Source of the DNA: Bacillota bacterium
Lineage (GTDB): Bacteria > Bacillota_I > Bacilli_A > RF39 > UBA660
Assembly (NCBI GenBank): GCA_023391185.1
Contig: JAEWBI010000045.1
Coordinates: 13,479-77,478, forward strand
Reading direction: 5' to 3'
DNA length: 64,000 bases
Shown here: positions 55,974-64,000 of the stretch, piece after piece
How the letters are laid out: every line of letters starts with the position of its first letter
Position numbering within the stretch: position 1 is the stretch's first letter
The notes under the pieces: generated by a model
The model's input: only the letters and a program-made list of their open reading frames with translations
Database searches by the model: none
What the model was told of the DNA's origin: nothing
Program-made: the position numbers and the translations under genes

Positions 55974-56921
55974 ATAAATAAATATAATAATTCCTGATAA
56001 TAAAGCATGAATTATTCTTGAAACAAGATAAGGTAAGTACCTTATCTTTTTTTCACTTAAGATACTTATTACTTGCATATGGCAACTAAAACCTCCAAAA
56101 GATATAATCATTGTTGCTAAAATAATTTTTATTTTCATAGAAATATCTAGGGTGCTAATAAAACTAAGACCTTGAGTCATTTCAAATAATCCGCTTATTA
56201 AACTTTTAGCTAAAGGATTTAAATTCAATTGACTATTAATTATAGTTGTAATAATTAAGAAAAAGGTTATAACGCCTAAAATAAGCATTAATGTGTTTAT
56301 GGCATCAAGTATTGCCTTAGTAAGAACTTTTCCAAATGTTTCACTGCTAATTCTTTTGTTATCCATGTCTAGAATTGCTTTCTTAAATGAAAAGGAGATA
56401 TTTGAGTCTATAGGATGATAATTTCTTACACATATACCAATAATAATATTGCTTATATAATGTGCTCCTAAAATTAATAGACCAATTCTATAATTATTAA
56501 AAAATAGTATTCCAACGGTACCAAGAACAAACAGAGGATTCGAAAAATGTGTAAACATAAGTAATTTTTCTGCTTCATCTATATCTATCATTTTCTTATC
56601 AAGTAATTCATTTATATATTTGGCATTACTTGGTATTCCTGATATAATGCTCATTATAAAAATAAAAGAGGAGTTACCACTTGTCCTAAAAAATATTGCC
56701 ATAAATGGTTTAAATACTTCACTAACAAATTCAACAAATCCATAGTTTATTAATAAACTTGAAGTAACAAAAAAAGGGAATAAGGAAGGAAATAATTTAT
56801 CTTTCCATATTTCTAATGCAAAGGTAACTGAATCAAGTATTGATGTAGAATTTATGAGAATTTGTGATACAATAAATAATAGGGTGCAAGTAATTAAGAT
56901 GCTTTTGATTATTTTTTTCAT
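55962..56921 (-). CDS. ylbJ: YlbJ-like membrane protein
   Basis: A 319-residue protein with about eight membrane helices of the nucleoside-recognition-domain class, matching YlbJ (sporulation integral membrane protein). Visible are FALEIWKDKLFPSLFPFFVTSSLLI, SIISGIPSNAKYINELLDKK and FTHFSNPLFVLGTVG. It is shorter than B. subtilis YlbJ (about 408 aa). In B. subtilis ylbJ lies beside ylbL; here the ylbL homologue begins 33 bases away on the other strand, so the pair is kept but divergent. Whether this organism sporulates cannot be judged. Confidence 0.85.
   Translation of the reverse strand: MKKIIKSILITCTLLFIVSQILINSTSILDSVTFALEIWKDKLFPSLFPFFVTSSLLINYGFVEFVSEVFKPFMAIFFRTSGNSSFIFIMSIISGIPSNAKYINELLDKKMIDIDEAEKLLMFTHFSNPLFVLGTVGILFFNNYRIGLLILGAHYISNIIIGICVRNYHPIDSNISFSFKKAILDMDNKRISSETFGKVLTKAILDAINTLMLILGVITFFLIITTIINSQLNLNPLAKSLISGLFEMTQGLSFISTLDISMKIKIILATMIISFGGFSCHMQVISILSEKKIRYLPYLVSRIIHALLSGIIIFIYLTL
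56025..56053 (+). terminator. Terminator for the DUF998 gene, inside ylbJ
   Basis: GATAAGGTA / TACCTTATC followed by seven T on the plus strand. It lies 52 bases beyond the DUF998 stop and within the antisense coding sequence of ylbJ. Confidence 0.6.
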
Positions 56922-56953
56922 TTGGCCACCATATTCTATATAAAGGAGAATTT

Positions 56954-57967
56954 ATGATTAATAAAATATATGTGAATTTAAAGAAATATTTCAAGGAAAA
57001 TTGGAAGTATATAATAATATTTATTATTACTATAGCAATATGTACATATAAATTACCGTTTTATATTGACTCTACTGGAGGTCTTATTAATACTTCTACT
57101 AGAGTTTCAATAGAAGATTCTTATGAGAAAAAAGGTAGCTTTAATATGGCTTATGTCAATGAGGTTAGAGCTACTATTCCTCTATGGGTTATAAGTTTAT
57201 TTAATGATAACTGGGATATAGTAAAAGAGGAAGAAATAACATACGGTAATATGACTGTTGATGAAGTAATTGAATATGGGCGTATTACCATGCGCGAAGG
57301 TGCAAAAGATGCAGTTGAAATAGCGTATAAAAAGGCTGGATTAGATGTAACAGAGTTAAATAAAAAAACAGTTGTCGTATACCGCACACAGGAAGCAGAT
57401 ACTAATTTAAAAGTTGGTGATATTATTGATAGTATTAATGGTAATAAGATACTAGATTATGCAAACTTAACAGAATATTTAAAGAAATTTAAAGTGGGAG
57501 ATAAATTATCTATTGGAGTTACTAACAATGATAAAAAATATACTAGATATGCTAAAATGGTTGAACTAGACGGTGAAGCAAAAATAGGTATTATATTACT
57601 TGAAACAAGAGATATAAAAACAGACCCAGAGTGCACTTTATCATATAAATCTGCTGAATCAGGATCATCAGGAGGATTAATGACAGCCCTTACCATTTAT
57701 AATTATCTAATAAAAGATGATATAACGGGCGGTAAAAAAATTGCCGGAACAGGAACAATAGAAAAAGATGGTAGTGTTGGTGAAATAGCCGGAATTAAAT
57801 ATAAACTTGCTGGAGCGGTTAAGAAACACGCTAAGATATTTCTTGTACCTGCCGGAGAAAACTATGATGAAGCTATTAAATTAAAACAAGAAAAAAATTA
57901 CAAAATCGAAATCGTTAAAATAAGTACATTTGAAGAAGCAGTCGATTACTTAGAAAGTAATATGTAG
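56954..57967 (+). CDS. ylbL: YlbL/SepM-like PDZ and Lon-type protease
   Basis: A 337-residue membrane-anchored serine protease. One N-terminal helix (residues about 18-37), a PDZ domain (about 115-200, LKVGDIIDSINGNKI), and a Lon-type domain with the catalytic Ser in SAESGSSGGLMTALTIYN and Lys in VGEIAGIKYKLAGAVKKH. SepM members process peptides at the outside, such as competence pheromones in streptococci; YlbL of B. subtilis takes part in DNA-damage recovery by clearing the YneA division inhibitor. Substrate here unknown. Its neighbour is the YlbJ-like gene, as in B. subtilis. RBS AAAGGAG. Confidence 0.92.
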   Translation: MINKIYVNLKKYFKENWKYIIIFIITIAICTYKLPFYIDSTGGLINTSTRVSIEDSYEKKGSFNMAYVNEVRATIPLWVISLFNDNWDIVKEEEITYGNMTVDEVIEYGRITMREGAKDAVEIAYKKAGLDVTELNKKTVVVYRTQEADTNLKVGDIIDSINGNKILDYANLTEYLKKFKVGDKLSIGVTNNDKKYTRYAKMVELDGEAKIGIILLETRDIKTDPECTLSYKSAESGSSGGLMTALTIYNYLIKDDITGGKKIAGTGTIEKDGSVGEIAGIKYKLAGAVKKHAKIFLVPAGENYDEAIKLKQEKNYKIEIVKISTFEEAVDYLESNM

Positions 57968-57988
57968 TAAAACTAAATAATATCTTAT

Positions 57989-58026
57989 AAAAAGGCTATA
58001 AATGTAATAATTTGTAGTCTTTTTTG
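57989..58026 (+). terminator. Terminator of ylbL
   Basis: AAAAGGCTATAAAT / ATTTGTAGTCTTTT stem with two G-U pairs and a T tail. Confidence 0.65.
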
Positions 58027-58060
58027 TTAAAAAATGTTAAAATATATTAAGGTGATTTAA

Positions 58061-60604
58061 ATGAAGCGTAATGAAGTAGACATAGATAAAGTTTCGCCTA
58101 TGATGCGTCAGTACATCGAGGTAAAAGATGCTAATCCAGACATAATAATTATGTTTAGAATTGGTGATTTTTATGAGATGTTTTTTGAGGATGCAATAAA
58201 TGTATCAAGGGAACTTGAACTTACATTGACAGGTAAAAATTGTGGTTTAGATGAAAGAGTACCAATGTGTGGTGTCCCTCATCATGCCGTTAATATATAT
58301 TTAGAAAAATTAATTGAAAAAGGTTATAAAGTTGGTATATGTGAGCAAATGGAAGATCCAAGATTTACTAAAGGTTTAGTGAGAAGAGATTTAACTAGAA
58401 TAGTTAGTGTTGGAACAGTAATAAGTAATGATAGTTTAAATGAAAAAGTCAATAACTACATTGGTAGCATTGTTGATTTTAATCATGCATATATTCTAGC
58501 GTATACTGATATTTCTACTGGTGATATGTATGTAAGTATGATTGAACATAATACATCAAAACTTGTTAGCGAAATAATAAGTATTGGTATAAAAGAAATA
58601 ATTATGACTAGTAAAGTTGATGTTAGTGTTAATGCTCTACTTAAAAACCAGTTTAAAATAACAACAACAGTTACTGATGAAGTAGCAAGTAATAAAGAAT
58701 ATGATTATATTTATGAAGATATTGGTGATGTAAGATATATAGAAACAATTAAACATTTGCTTACTTATATAACTAATACCCAAATGCGTAATCTTTCTCA
58801 TTTACAAAAGGCTATTATTAAAGATAATAAAGATTATTTAAAGATGGATATTCATACTAAGAGAAATCTAGAACTTACAGAGACATTAAGATTAAAAGAT
58901 CGTAATTATTCTTTAATCTGGCTACTTGACAAAACTAAAACAGCTATGGGTTCTCGTATGCTTAAAAATATGATAGAAAATCCTCTTATTAATAAAAAAG
59001 AAATTGAAAGAAGATATGATACTGTAGAAGTATTACTTAAAGAATTTATTTTAAAAGAAGATTTACAGAACTTACTTTATGAAGTATATGATTTAGAAAG
59101 ATTATCTGGTCGTATAGCTTTTGGAAGTGCTAATGCAAGAGATTTATTACAACTTAAAACTTCCCTTAAAGTTCTTCCTAAAATTAGCGATATATTAAAT
59201 CAAATTAAATTTTATAAACAAGTAACGCCTATTAATGATTTATATAACTTACTTGAGGAAAGTATTTATGAAAATCCTCCTATATCTTTAAAAGAAGGTT
59301 ACTTAATAAAAGAAGGATATAATGCTGAACTTGATGAATTAAAAGATTTAAGAAAAGGCGGTAAAGATTTTGTCGCTAGATTTGAAACTGAGGAAAAAGA
59401 AAGAACAGGCATTAAGAATTTAAAGATTGGTTATAATAAAGTATTTGGTTATTATATAGAAGTATCTAAAGGTAGTACTAACCTTGTAAAAGATGAATAT
59501 GGTTATGAAAGAAGACAAACTCTTTCAAACTGTGAAAGATATATAAGCCCAATACTAAAAGAAAAAGAAGCTTTAATACTTAATGCTGAAGAAAAAATAA
59601 TTGATTTAGAATATGAGTTATTTGGAAACATAAGAGAGCAAATTAAGAATTATATTCCTAAACTTCAAGAAATTTCTAAAGTAATTAGCGAAATAGATGT
59701 TTTACAATCTTTCGCAACAGTAGCTGAATCAAACAATTATATAAGACCAATTATTTCTGATGATAGAATTGTTAATGTAACTGAGGGAAGGCATCCTGTT
59801 GTAGAAAAAGTAACCGGTGGGGAGTTTGTTCCCAATGATATAATTATGGATAAAAATACTAATATTTTATTAATTACTGGTCCTAATATGGCTGGTAAGA
59901 GTACTTATATGAGACAAATGGCTATTACAGTAATAATGGCTCAAATTGGATGTTTTGTTCCAGCTAAAGAGGCTTATTTACCAATATTTGACCAAATATT
60001 TACTAGAATAGGCGCGAGTGATGATTTAGTTAGTGGAGAATCAACATTCATGGTTGAAATGTTAGAAGCAAATAACGCTATTACTAATGCTACTGAAAAT
60101 AGTTTGATACTATTTGATGAACTTGGTCGTGGAACTGCAACATTTGATGGTATGAGTTTAGCTCAAGCTATTATTGAATATATAAGTGAAAATATTAAAG
60201 CTAAAACATTATTTTCAACGCATTATCATGAACTTACTGATTTAGAAGATAATTTAAAAGGTCTTAAGAATATTCATGTTAGTGCTTATGAAGAAAATGG
60301 TAATATAACATTCCTTCATAAAATTAAAGAAGGTAGTGTTGATAAGAGTTATGGTATTTATGTCGCAAGACTTGCTAAAATGCCAAAAAATCTAATAGAT
60401 AGAGCTAATCAAATTTTAAAAGTTTACGAAGATAAAGAAATTAAAAGAGATATTAAAGTTCAAGAATCACTTCCACTTGATGACTTAATTAATGTTAAAA
60501 GTGAAGTAGAAGAAGAATTAGATAGAATTAATGTAATGGAAGTTACTCCGCTAGATGCGTTAAATATATTATATAGATTAAAAGAAAAAATAAATAACAA
60601 ATAA
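58061..60604 (+). CDS. mutS: DNA mismatch repair protein MutS
   Basis: An 847-residue mismatch-recognition ATPase. The N-terminal mismatch-binding domain has the FRIGDFYEMFFEDA motif with its Phe-x-Glu, followed by MCGVPHHAVN; connector, lever and clamp domains follow, and the ATPase has LLITGPNMAGKSTYMRQ (Walker A, near residue 606), ESTFMVEMLEAN, and LFDELGRGTATFDG (Walker B). The length fits MutS1 (858 aa in B. subtilis). MutL normally follows; here dxs follows by 18 bases, and mutL is not in the window. RBS AAGGTGAT. Confidence 0.97.
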   Translation: MKRNEVDIDKVSPMMRQYIEVKDANPDIIIMFRIGDFYEMFFEDAINVSRELELTLTGKNCGLDERVPMCGVPHHAVNIYLEKLIEKGYKVGICEQMEDPRFTKGLVRRDLTRIVSVGTVISNDSLNEKVNNYIGSIVDFNHAYILAYTDISTGDMYVSMIEHNTSKLVSEIISIGIKEIIMTSKVDVSVNALLKNQFKITTTVTDEVASNKEYDYIYEDIGDVRYIETIKHLLTYITNTQMRNLSHLQKAIIKDNKDYLKMDIHTKRNLELTETLRLKDRNYSLIWLLDKTKTAMGSRMLKNMIENPLINKKEIERRYDTVEVLLKEFILKEDLQNLLYEVYDLERLSGRIAFGSANARDLLQLKTSLKVLPKISDILNQIKFYKQVTPINDLYNLLEESIYENPPISLKEGYLIKEGYNAELDELKDLRKGGKDFVARFETEEKERTGIKNLKIGYNKVFGYYIEVSKGSTNLVKDEYGYERRQTLSNCERYISPILKEKEALILNAEEKIIDLEYELFGNIREQIKNYIPKLQEISKVISEIDVLQSFATVAESNNYIRPIISDDRIVNVTEGRHPVVEKVTGGEFVPNDIIMDKNTNILLITGPNMAGKSTYMRQMAITVIMAQIGCFVPAKEAYLPIFDQIFTRIGASDDLVSGESTFMVEMLEANNAITNATENSLILFDELGRGTATFDGMSLAQAIIEYISENIKAKTLFSTHYHELTDLEDNLKGLKNIHVSAYEENGNITFLHKIKEGSVDKSYGIYVARLAKMPKNLIDRANQILKVYEDKEIKRDIKVQESLPLDDLINVKSEVEEELDRINVMEVTPLDALNILYRLKEKINNK

Positions 60605-60622
60605 GATAAGAGGTGAGTATAT

Positions 60623-62491
60623 ATGGATATATCCCAAATTAAGAATCCTAAATTCATTAAACATATGAAAAAGAAAGAACTTGAAAGATTAAGTTTAGAG
60701 ATAAGAGAATTTTTAGTAGATAATGTTTCAAAAACAGGAGGGCATTTGTCTTCTAATTTAGGCGTTGTAGATTTAACTATCGCTATTCATAAAGTTTTTG
60801 ATAGTCCAAAAGATAAAATTATTTTCGATGTAGGTCATCAAGCATATACTCATAAAATACTTACTGGTAGAGCGGCAGATTTTAAAAACTTAAGACAATA
60901 TGGTGGTTTATCAGGTTTTCAAAAAAGATCAGAATCAATTCATGATTGTTATGAAGCAGGGCATTCCTCAACTAGTTTAAGTGCTGCATTAGGTTTTTCT
61001 CTTGCTCGTGACTTAGATAAAAAGAAATATAATGTTATTGCAGTAATAGGTGATGGGTCAATAGGTAATGGTCTTGCTTATGAAGCATTAAATCATATCG
61101 GTAGTTTAGATACAAAATTAATTGTAATTTTAAATGATAATGAAATGAGTATTTCTAAAAATGTTGGAGCTTTACATAATACTCTTGATAAAATAAGAAG
61201 TACTTATAAATATAATCACGCTAAAAGTGAGACTAAAAGTATTCTTAAAAAATTTCCACTTATAGGTAATAAGTTATATAAAGGAGTTAGACTTGTAAAA
61301 GAATCTATAAAGAAGATATACATGAAAGAAGGCTATCTTTTCGAAGAATTTGGGTTTAATTATTATGGTCCAATTAATGGCCATGATTATGATGAAATGA
61401 CTTTATACTTAGAGATGGCAAAAAAAGAAAATAGACCAGTTCTTCTTCATGTTATAACTGAAAAAGGTAAAGGATATAAATTTGCTGAGGAAGATACTAG
61501 TGGTGAATGGCACGGTATAGGTAAATTTGATAAAGAAACAGGAAATACTATTAAAGTAGATGATAATAAGACAAGTTGGAGTGAAGTTATATCTCGTCAG
61601 TTAATCGATCTAGCAGGTCTAGATGAAGACATAATTGCAATTACTCCTGCTATGGCTAATGGCTCTAAACTAAATAAATTTAAAGAGGAGTTTCCTAAGA
61701 GATTTATTGATGTTGGAATTGCTGAAGAACATGGACTTGTTATGGCTAATTCAATGGCTTTATGTGGTAAGAAACCATTTATTTCTATTTATTCGACATT
61801 CATGCAAAGAGGTTATGATGAAATACAACAGGATATTGCTAGAATGAATGGCAACGTAGTAATAGGTGTTGATCGTGCTGGAATAGTAGGAGAGGATGGA
61901 GAAACACATCAAGGAATCTATGATGTGTCTTTACTTTCACATATCCCTAATATGGTAATTATGGCTCCTAAAGATAGTATTGAAAGTGGGAATATGCTTT
62001 ATACAGCTTTCAATTCTAATAAGCCTTGTGCAATAAGATATTCAAGAAATAGAATTGATTACAAAGAAGCAGAGTATCGTAAAATTGCTATTGGTTCTTG
62101 GGAAGAATTAAAAAAAGGTCTTGATGGTACTATTATAAGTTACGGTGACTTTGTAAATAATGCACTTGAGATAAGTAGGGAATTATTTAGACACAAATAT
62201 AGTATAGGTGTAGTTAATGCTAGATTTATAAAACCATTTGATACTGAACTATTTGATAGTTTGCTTGCTAAAGGAAAACCTATCTTTATTTATGAAGAAG
62301 TAGCTGCTATTGGTTCATTAGGAGAAAGATTATGCGCATATGCAAGTAATAAAGGATTAAATATTCCAATATATACATTTGGTATTCATGATAAATTCAT
62401 AAAACAAGGTAAATGTGATATAATAGTAAGGAAGTTAGAACTTGATATTGAATCAATGATTGAAAAAATAAGAAGTATTTTAGGAGGATAG
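60623..62491 (+). CDS. dxs: 1-deoxy-D-xylulose-5-phosphate synthase
   Basis: A 622-residue thiamine diphosphate enzyme that joins pyruvate and glyceraldehyde 3-phosphate, the first step of the MEP isoprenoid pathway. Visible: DVGHQAYTHKILTGR with the conserved His, GHSSTSLSAALGFSLARD, the ThDP motif GDGSIGNGLAYEALNHIGSLDTKLIVILNDN, and the transketolase-like GIAEEHGLVMANSMA and DRAGIVGEDGETHQGIYD. RBS AAGAGGTGAG. It is in one operon with mutS, an unusual partner. It is distinct from the transketolase at the start of the window. Confidence 0.95.
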   Translation: MDISQIKNPKFIKHMKKKELERLSLEIREFLVDNVSKTGGHLSSNLGVVDLTIAIHKVFDSPKDKIIFDVGHQAYTHKILTGRAADFKNLRQYGGLSGFQKRSESIHDCYEAGHSSTSLSAALGFSLARDLDKKKYNVIAVIGDGSIGNGLAYEALNHIGSLDTKLIVILNDNEMSISKNVGALHNTLDKIRSTYKYNHAKSETKSILKKFPLIGNKLYKGVRLVKESIKKIYMKEGYLFEEFGFNYYGPINGHDYDEMTLYLEMAKKENRPVLLHVITEKGKGYKFAEEDTSGEWHGIGKFDKETGNTIKVDDNKTSWSEVISRQLIDLAGLDEDIIAITPAMANGSKLNKFKEEFPKRFIDVGIAEEHGLVMANSMALCGKKPFISIYSTFMQRGYDEIQQDIARMNGNVVIGVDRAGIVGEDGETHQGIYDVSLLSHIPNMVIMAPKDSIESGNMLYTAFNSNKPCAIRYSRNRIDYKEAEYRKIAIGSWEELKKGLDGTIISYGDFVNNALEISRELFRHKYSIGVVNARFIKPFDTELFDSLLAKGKPIFIYEEVAAIGSLGERLCAYASNKGLNIPIYTFGIHDKFIKQGKCDIIVRKLELDIESMIEKIRSILGG

Positions 62492-62492
62492 T

Positions 62493-62879
62493 ATGGATAT
62501 ATTAAAAAGAGAAAATTGGTGGGTTTGGTTAATACTTACTATTTTTACTGCTGATACAAGTGCGCTTCTTCTAGCGGCATTACTTAAATGTTTTAAAAAA
62601 GACGCTTGGTACGCTAACTGGAAAAATTGGGCATTAGGCTTTTTATTCTTTATCATACCAGGAATAGTTATGATAAATATTTTTATCATCCAAATGACAT
62701 GTGAAGTTGCAGCTAAATTAGAAGTTCCAGGAAGTGAATTATACCTTTCTCCATACGCATGGATATTATGTTTAATAATACCAGTTATTGGATGGATATG
62801 CTTTAGTGTAATGATGCTTTATTTAACAATATGGAATGTAATAATGCTTTCAAAAGGTACTGCGGAAAAATATATTTAA
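62493..62879 (+). CDS. Small membrane protein, 128 aa
   Basis: Three to four predicted membrane helices (residues about 11-30, 46-66, 88-118) and Trp-rich interface segments (ENWWVWLIL, DAWYANWKNWALGF). I do not recognise a family. The gene begins two bases after the dxs stop codon, with TAGGAGG inside the end of dxs as RBS, so it is translationally linked to dxs. A terminator follows. Confidence 0.75.
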   Translation: MDILKRENWWVWLILTIFTADTSALLLAALLKCFKKDAWYANWKNWALGFLFFIIPGIVMINIFIIQMTCEVAAKLEVPGSELYLSPYAWILCLIIPVIGWICFSVMMLYLTIWNVIMLSKGTAEKYI

Positions 62880-62907
62880 GATATTAATAAACCATTAATA
62901 TCTTTTT
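62878..62907 (+). terminator. Terminator of mutS-dxs operon
   Basis: AAGATATTAAT / ATTAATATCTT perfect 11-base stem with an AAACC loop and T tail. Confidence 0.85.
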
Positions 62908-62960
62908 CTTTTATAAATAAAAATTGTATTTATACATAAGTAATATAACTAAAAGGTAAT

Positions 62961-62992
62961 TTGACAATATATTAATAGCGTGATAGTATACT
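62961..62992 (+). promoter_or_regulatory. Promoter region of the 139-aa membrane-anchored protein
   Basis: A perfect TTGACA (62961-62966) with TATACT (62987-62992) at a long 20-base spacing; TAGTAT at 62984 with 17-base spacing is the alternative. Confidence 0.5.
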
Positions 62993-63018
62993 GTCGACAA
63001 ATGAGGGGGAATTTAATA

Positions 63019-63438
63019 ATGAAACAAAAAAGAAAAATTACTTTATATTCAGGTATCGGTCTATTATCTATGGGGATTTTGGTTGGAGGATTAAAAATGT
63101 ATGATTCAACAATAGATCATACACAAAAAATATGTCCAATAACAAAAGTATCGTGTTTCTTAAATGGTGATGAAAAGGGCTCTTTACATCAACAAAAAGA
63201 GATAGGTAAACTTGATTCTTCAGTTAGATACTTTAGATATCCTGAAGATTCGGAAACAACACTTACTTTAATGGCTTCAGTTAATGAATATGTAGATCAA
63301 AACGGTAATACAGTAACTACATATATTGCGCATGAAGGATATACTTTAAATGGTAAAATTTGTACAAAAGTAATAGATTGTAGTAATGAGTCAGTTTTGA
63401 TAATTGATAATTCTAAAATATTAAAACTTCATAAATAA
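63019..63438 (+). CDS. Membrane-anchored hypothetical protein, 139 aa
   Basis: One N-terminal membrane helix (residues about 7-25, ITLYSGIGLLSMGILVGGL), then an outside domain of about 110 residues with four Cys (ICPITKVSCFLNGDE and NGKICTKVIDCSNES), which could form two disulfides. No family recognised. The frame extends 13 codons upstream, but GAGGGGGA and the promoter favour the ATG at 63019. It stands alone between two terminators. Confidence 0.68.
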   Translation: MKQKRKITLYSGIGLLSMGILVGGLKMYDSTIDHTQKICPITKVSCFLNGDEKGSLHQQKEIGKLDSSVRYFRYPEDSETTLTLMASVNEYVDQNGNTVTTYIAHEGYTLNGKICTKVIDCSNESVLIIDNSKILKLHK

Positions 63439-63471
63439 TTGAATTTATTGATTATATTTCAAAAAATAAAG

Positions 63472-63502
63472 ATACTAACTAATATAGTTAGTATTTTTTT
63501 TT
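63472..63502 (+). terminator. Terminator of the 139-aa protein gene
   Basis: ATACTAACTA / TAGTTAGTAT stem with a three-base loop and nine T. Confidence 0.85.
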
Positions 63503-63584
63503 ATGAAAGATATTAACATATCTTAATAGTTATAAAAATTAACCTGATTGGGCACCAATTATTATTTTAATTCTTTACATTTTA

Positions 63585-63593
63585 TGTTATAAT
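63585..63593 (+). promoter_or_regulatory. Extended -10 promoter of nusB
   Basis: TGTTATAAT, 16 bases before the nusB GTG. No clear -35 box. Confidence 0.45.
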
Positions 63594-63609
63594 TAATTAG
63601 GTGATTGAA

Positions 63610-64000
63610 GTGGAACAATTAAATAGAAGTGAATTAAGAAAAATAATAATGACAGTTTTATATCAAATCAATGTTTATGACGCTAATAAAATGACTTATA
63701 ATGTAGATGATGTTATAAAAGAAAATTTAGAAATAGAAAATGAATTTGTTAAAGAAGTTGTACATGGTGTTCTTAATAATAAAATGGCTATAGATGAAAA
63801 AGCTAACGAATATCTAAGTGGTTGGAAGATTACTAGATTAGGTAATACTGATCAAGCTATACTTAGAATAGGGATATATGAATTATTATATACGAAGACT
63901 CCTGAAGTAGTTGCTATAAACGAAGCTATCGAATTAGCAAAAGCTTACAGTGATGATGATGTTAGAAAAATGATTAATGGAGTATTAGACAAAGTTTATC
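63610..64000 (+). CDS. nusB: NusB antitermination factor, 3' end cut by window
   Basis: The first 130 codons of NusB, which binds boxA RNA with NusE (S10) and prevents early termination in rRNA operons. The start MEQLNRSELRKIIMTVLYQ, the middle SGWKITRLGNTDQAILRIGIYELLY and the end VVAINEAIELAKAYSDDDVRKMINGVLDKV are typical. GTG start with AGGTGA five bases upstream. The gene runs off the window one or two codons after its last conserved block, so nearly the whole protein is visible. Confidence 0.93.
   Translation, partial: MEQLNRSELRKIIMTVLYQINVYDANKMTYNVDDVIKENLEIENEFVKEVVHGVLNNKMAIDEKANEYLSGWKITRLGNTDQAILRIGIYELLYTKTPEVVAINEAIELAKAYSDDDVRKMINGVLDKVY

Noticed and set aside
1..64000. Mycoplasma-type genetic code (TGA as Trp)
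   Set aside because: Trp is written TGG throughout, and TGA ends the MBOAT gene at 7941-7943, followed by the RBS of the next gene.
1..64000. Prophage, insertion sequence or integron genes
   Set aside because: I see no integrase, transposase, terminase, or flanking direct repeats. Inserted genes look like ordinary accessory genes.

Overview
The window is a chromosomal segment of a strongly AT-rich, low-GC Gram-positive bacterium (Bacilli, Firmicutes). The evidence is the gene content (transketolase, YneF, Tgt, SpoVB, ComN, SecDF, RelA, Dtd, HisS, AspS, 6S RNA, TcdA, SMC, YlbJ/YlbL), T-box leaders, sigma-A type promoters and short U-tailed terminators. TGA is used as a stop (for example at 7941-7943), so this is not a Mycoplasma code. 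The short SMC (981 aa), compact genes and low GC suggest an uncultured gut Bacilli lineage close to the Mollicutes/Erysipelotrichia side; that placement is inference.

The backbone follows the Bacillus subtilis order tgt - yrzE - spoVB - comN - secDF - relA - dtd - hisS - aspS - 6S RNA - tcdA, but yrzE and spoVB are inverted and many genes are inserted. Region 1-5.9 kb: end of transketolase, YneF, a divergent Gre factor, Tgt, TIGR04086-like protein. Region 6.0-9.1 kb: a DUF4358 lipoprotein / MBOAT acyltransferase / DHHW protein module for extracellular O-acylation. Region 9.1-22 kb: a first pseudopilin, an RNase J paralogue with a degenerate active site, a PII-like protein overlapping a CPA2 antiporter, MiaB, a giant Ig-like pilin with a C-type-lectin-like tail, SpoVB, a small pseudopilin. 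Region 22-30.6 kb: HelD behind a terminator-containing leader, then ComN, SecDF, RelA, Dtd and an AI-2E family permease.

Region 30.7-36.2 kb is the most unusual part. Two homologous T-box leaders, both carrying GACAC (overlapping Asp GAC and His CAC codons), precede a ClpX-like AAA+ protein of unknown function and the hisS-aspS operon. The AAA+ protein keeps a GYIG pore loop and an LGF ClpP-docking-type tripeptide, but replaces the ClpX zinc domain with a long unknown N-terminus. Region 36.3-45 kb: LRR pilin, 6S RNA, a 36-codon gene with its own promoter and terminator, TcdA, SMC, two tRNAs, a glutamine amidotransferase-like hydrolase, a GNAT enzyme. Region 45.3-47.8 kb: cysS behind a 15-codon leader peptide with tandem Cys codons, then truB.

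Region 47.8-55.3 kb encodes the type IV pilus / competence-type machine: PilC-like membrane protein with a long charged extension, prepilin peptidase, PilB-like ATPase (opposite strand) and two more pilins, one ending in an ALK-type glycine-rich domain. With the pilins at 9.2, 16.5, 20.7 and 36.3 kb there are six prepilins with very different display domains, apparently served by one assembly apparatus. Region 55.3-64 kb: DUF998-like protein, YlbJ, YlbL/SepM protease, MutS, Dxs, two small membrane proteins and the start of NusB.
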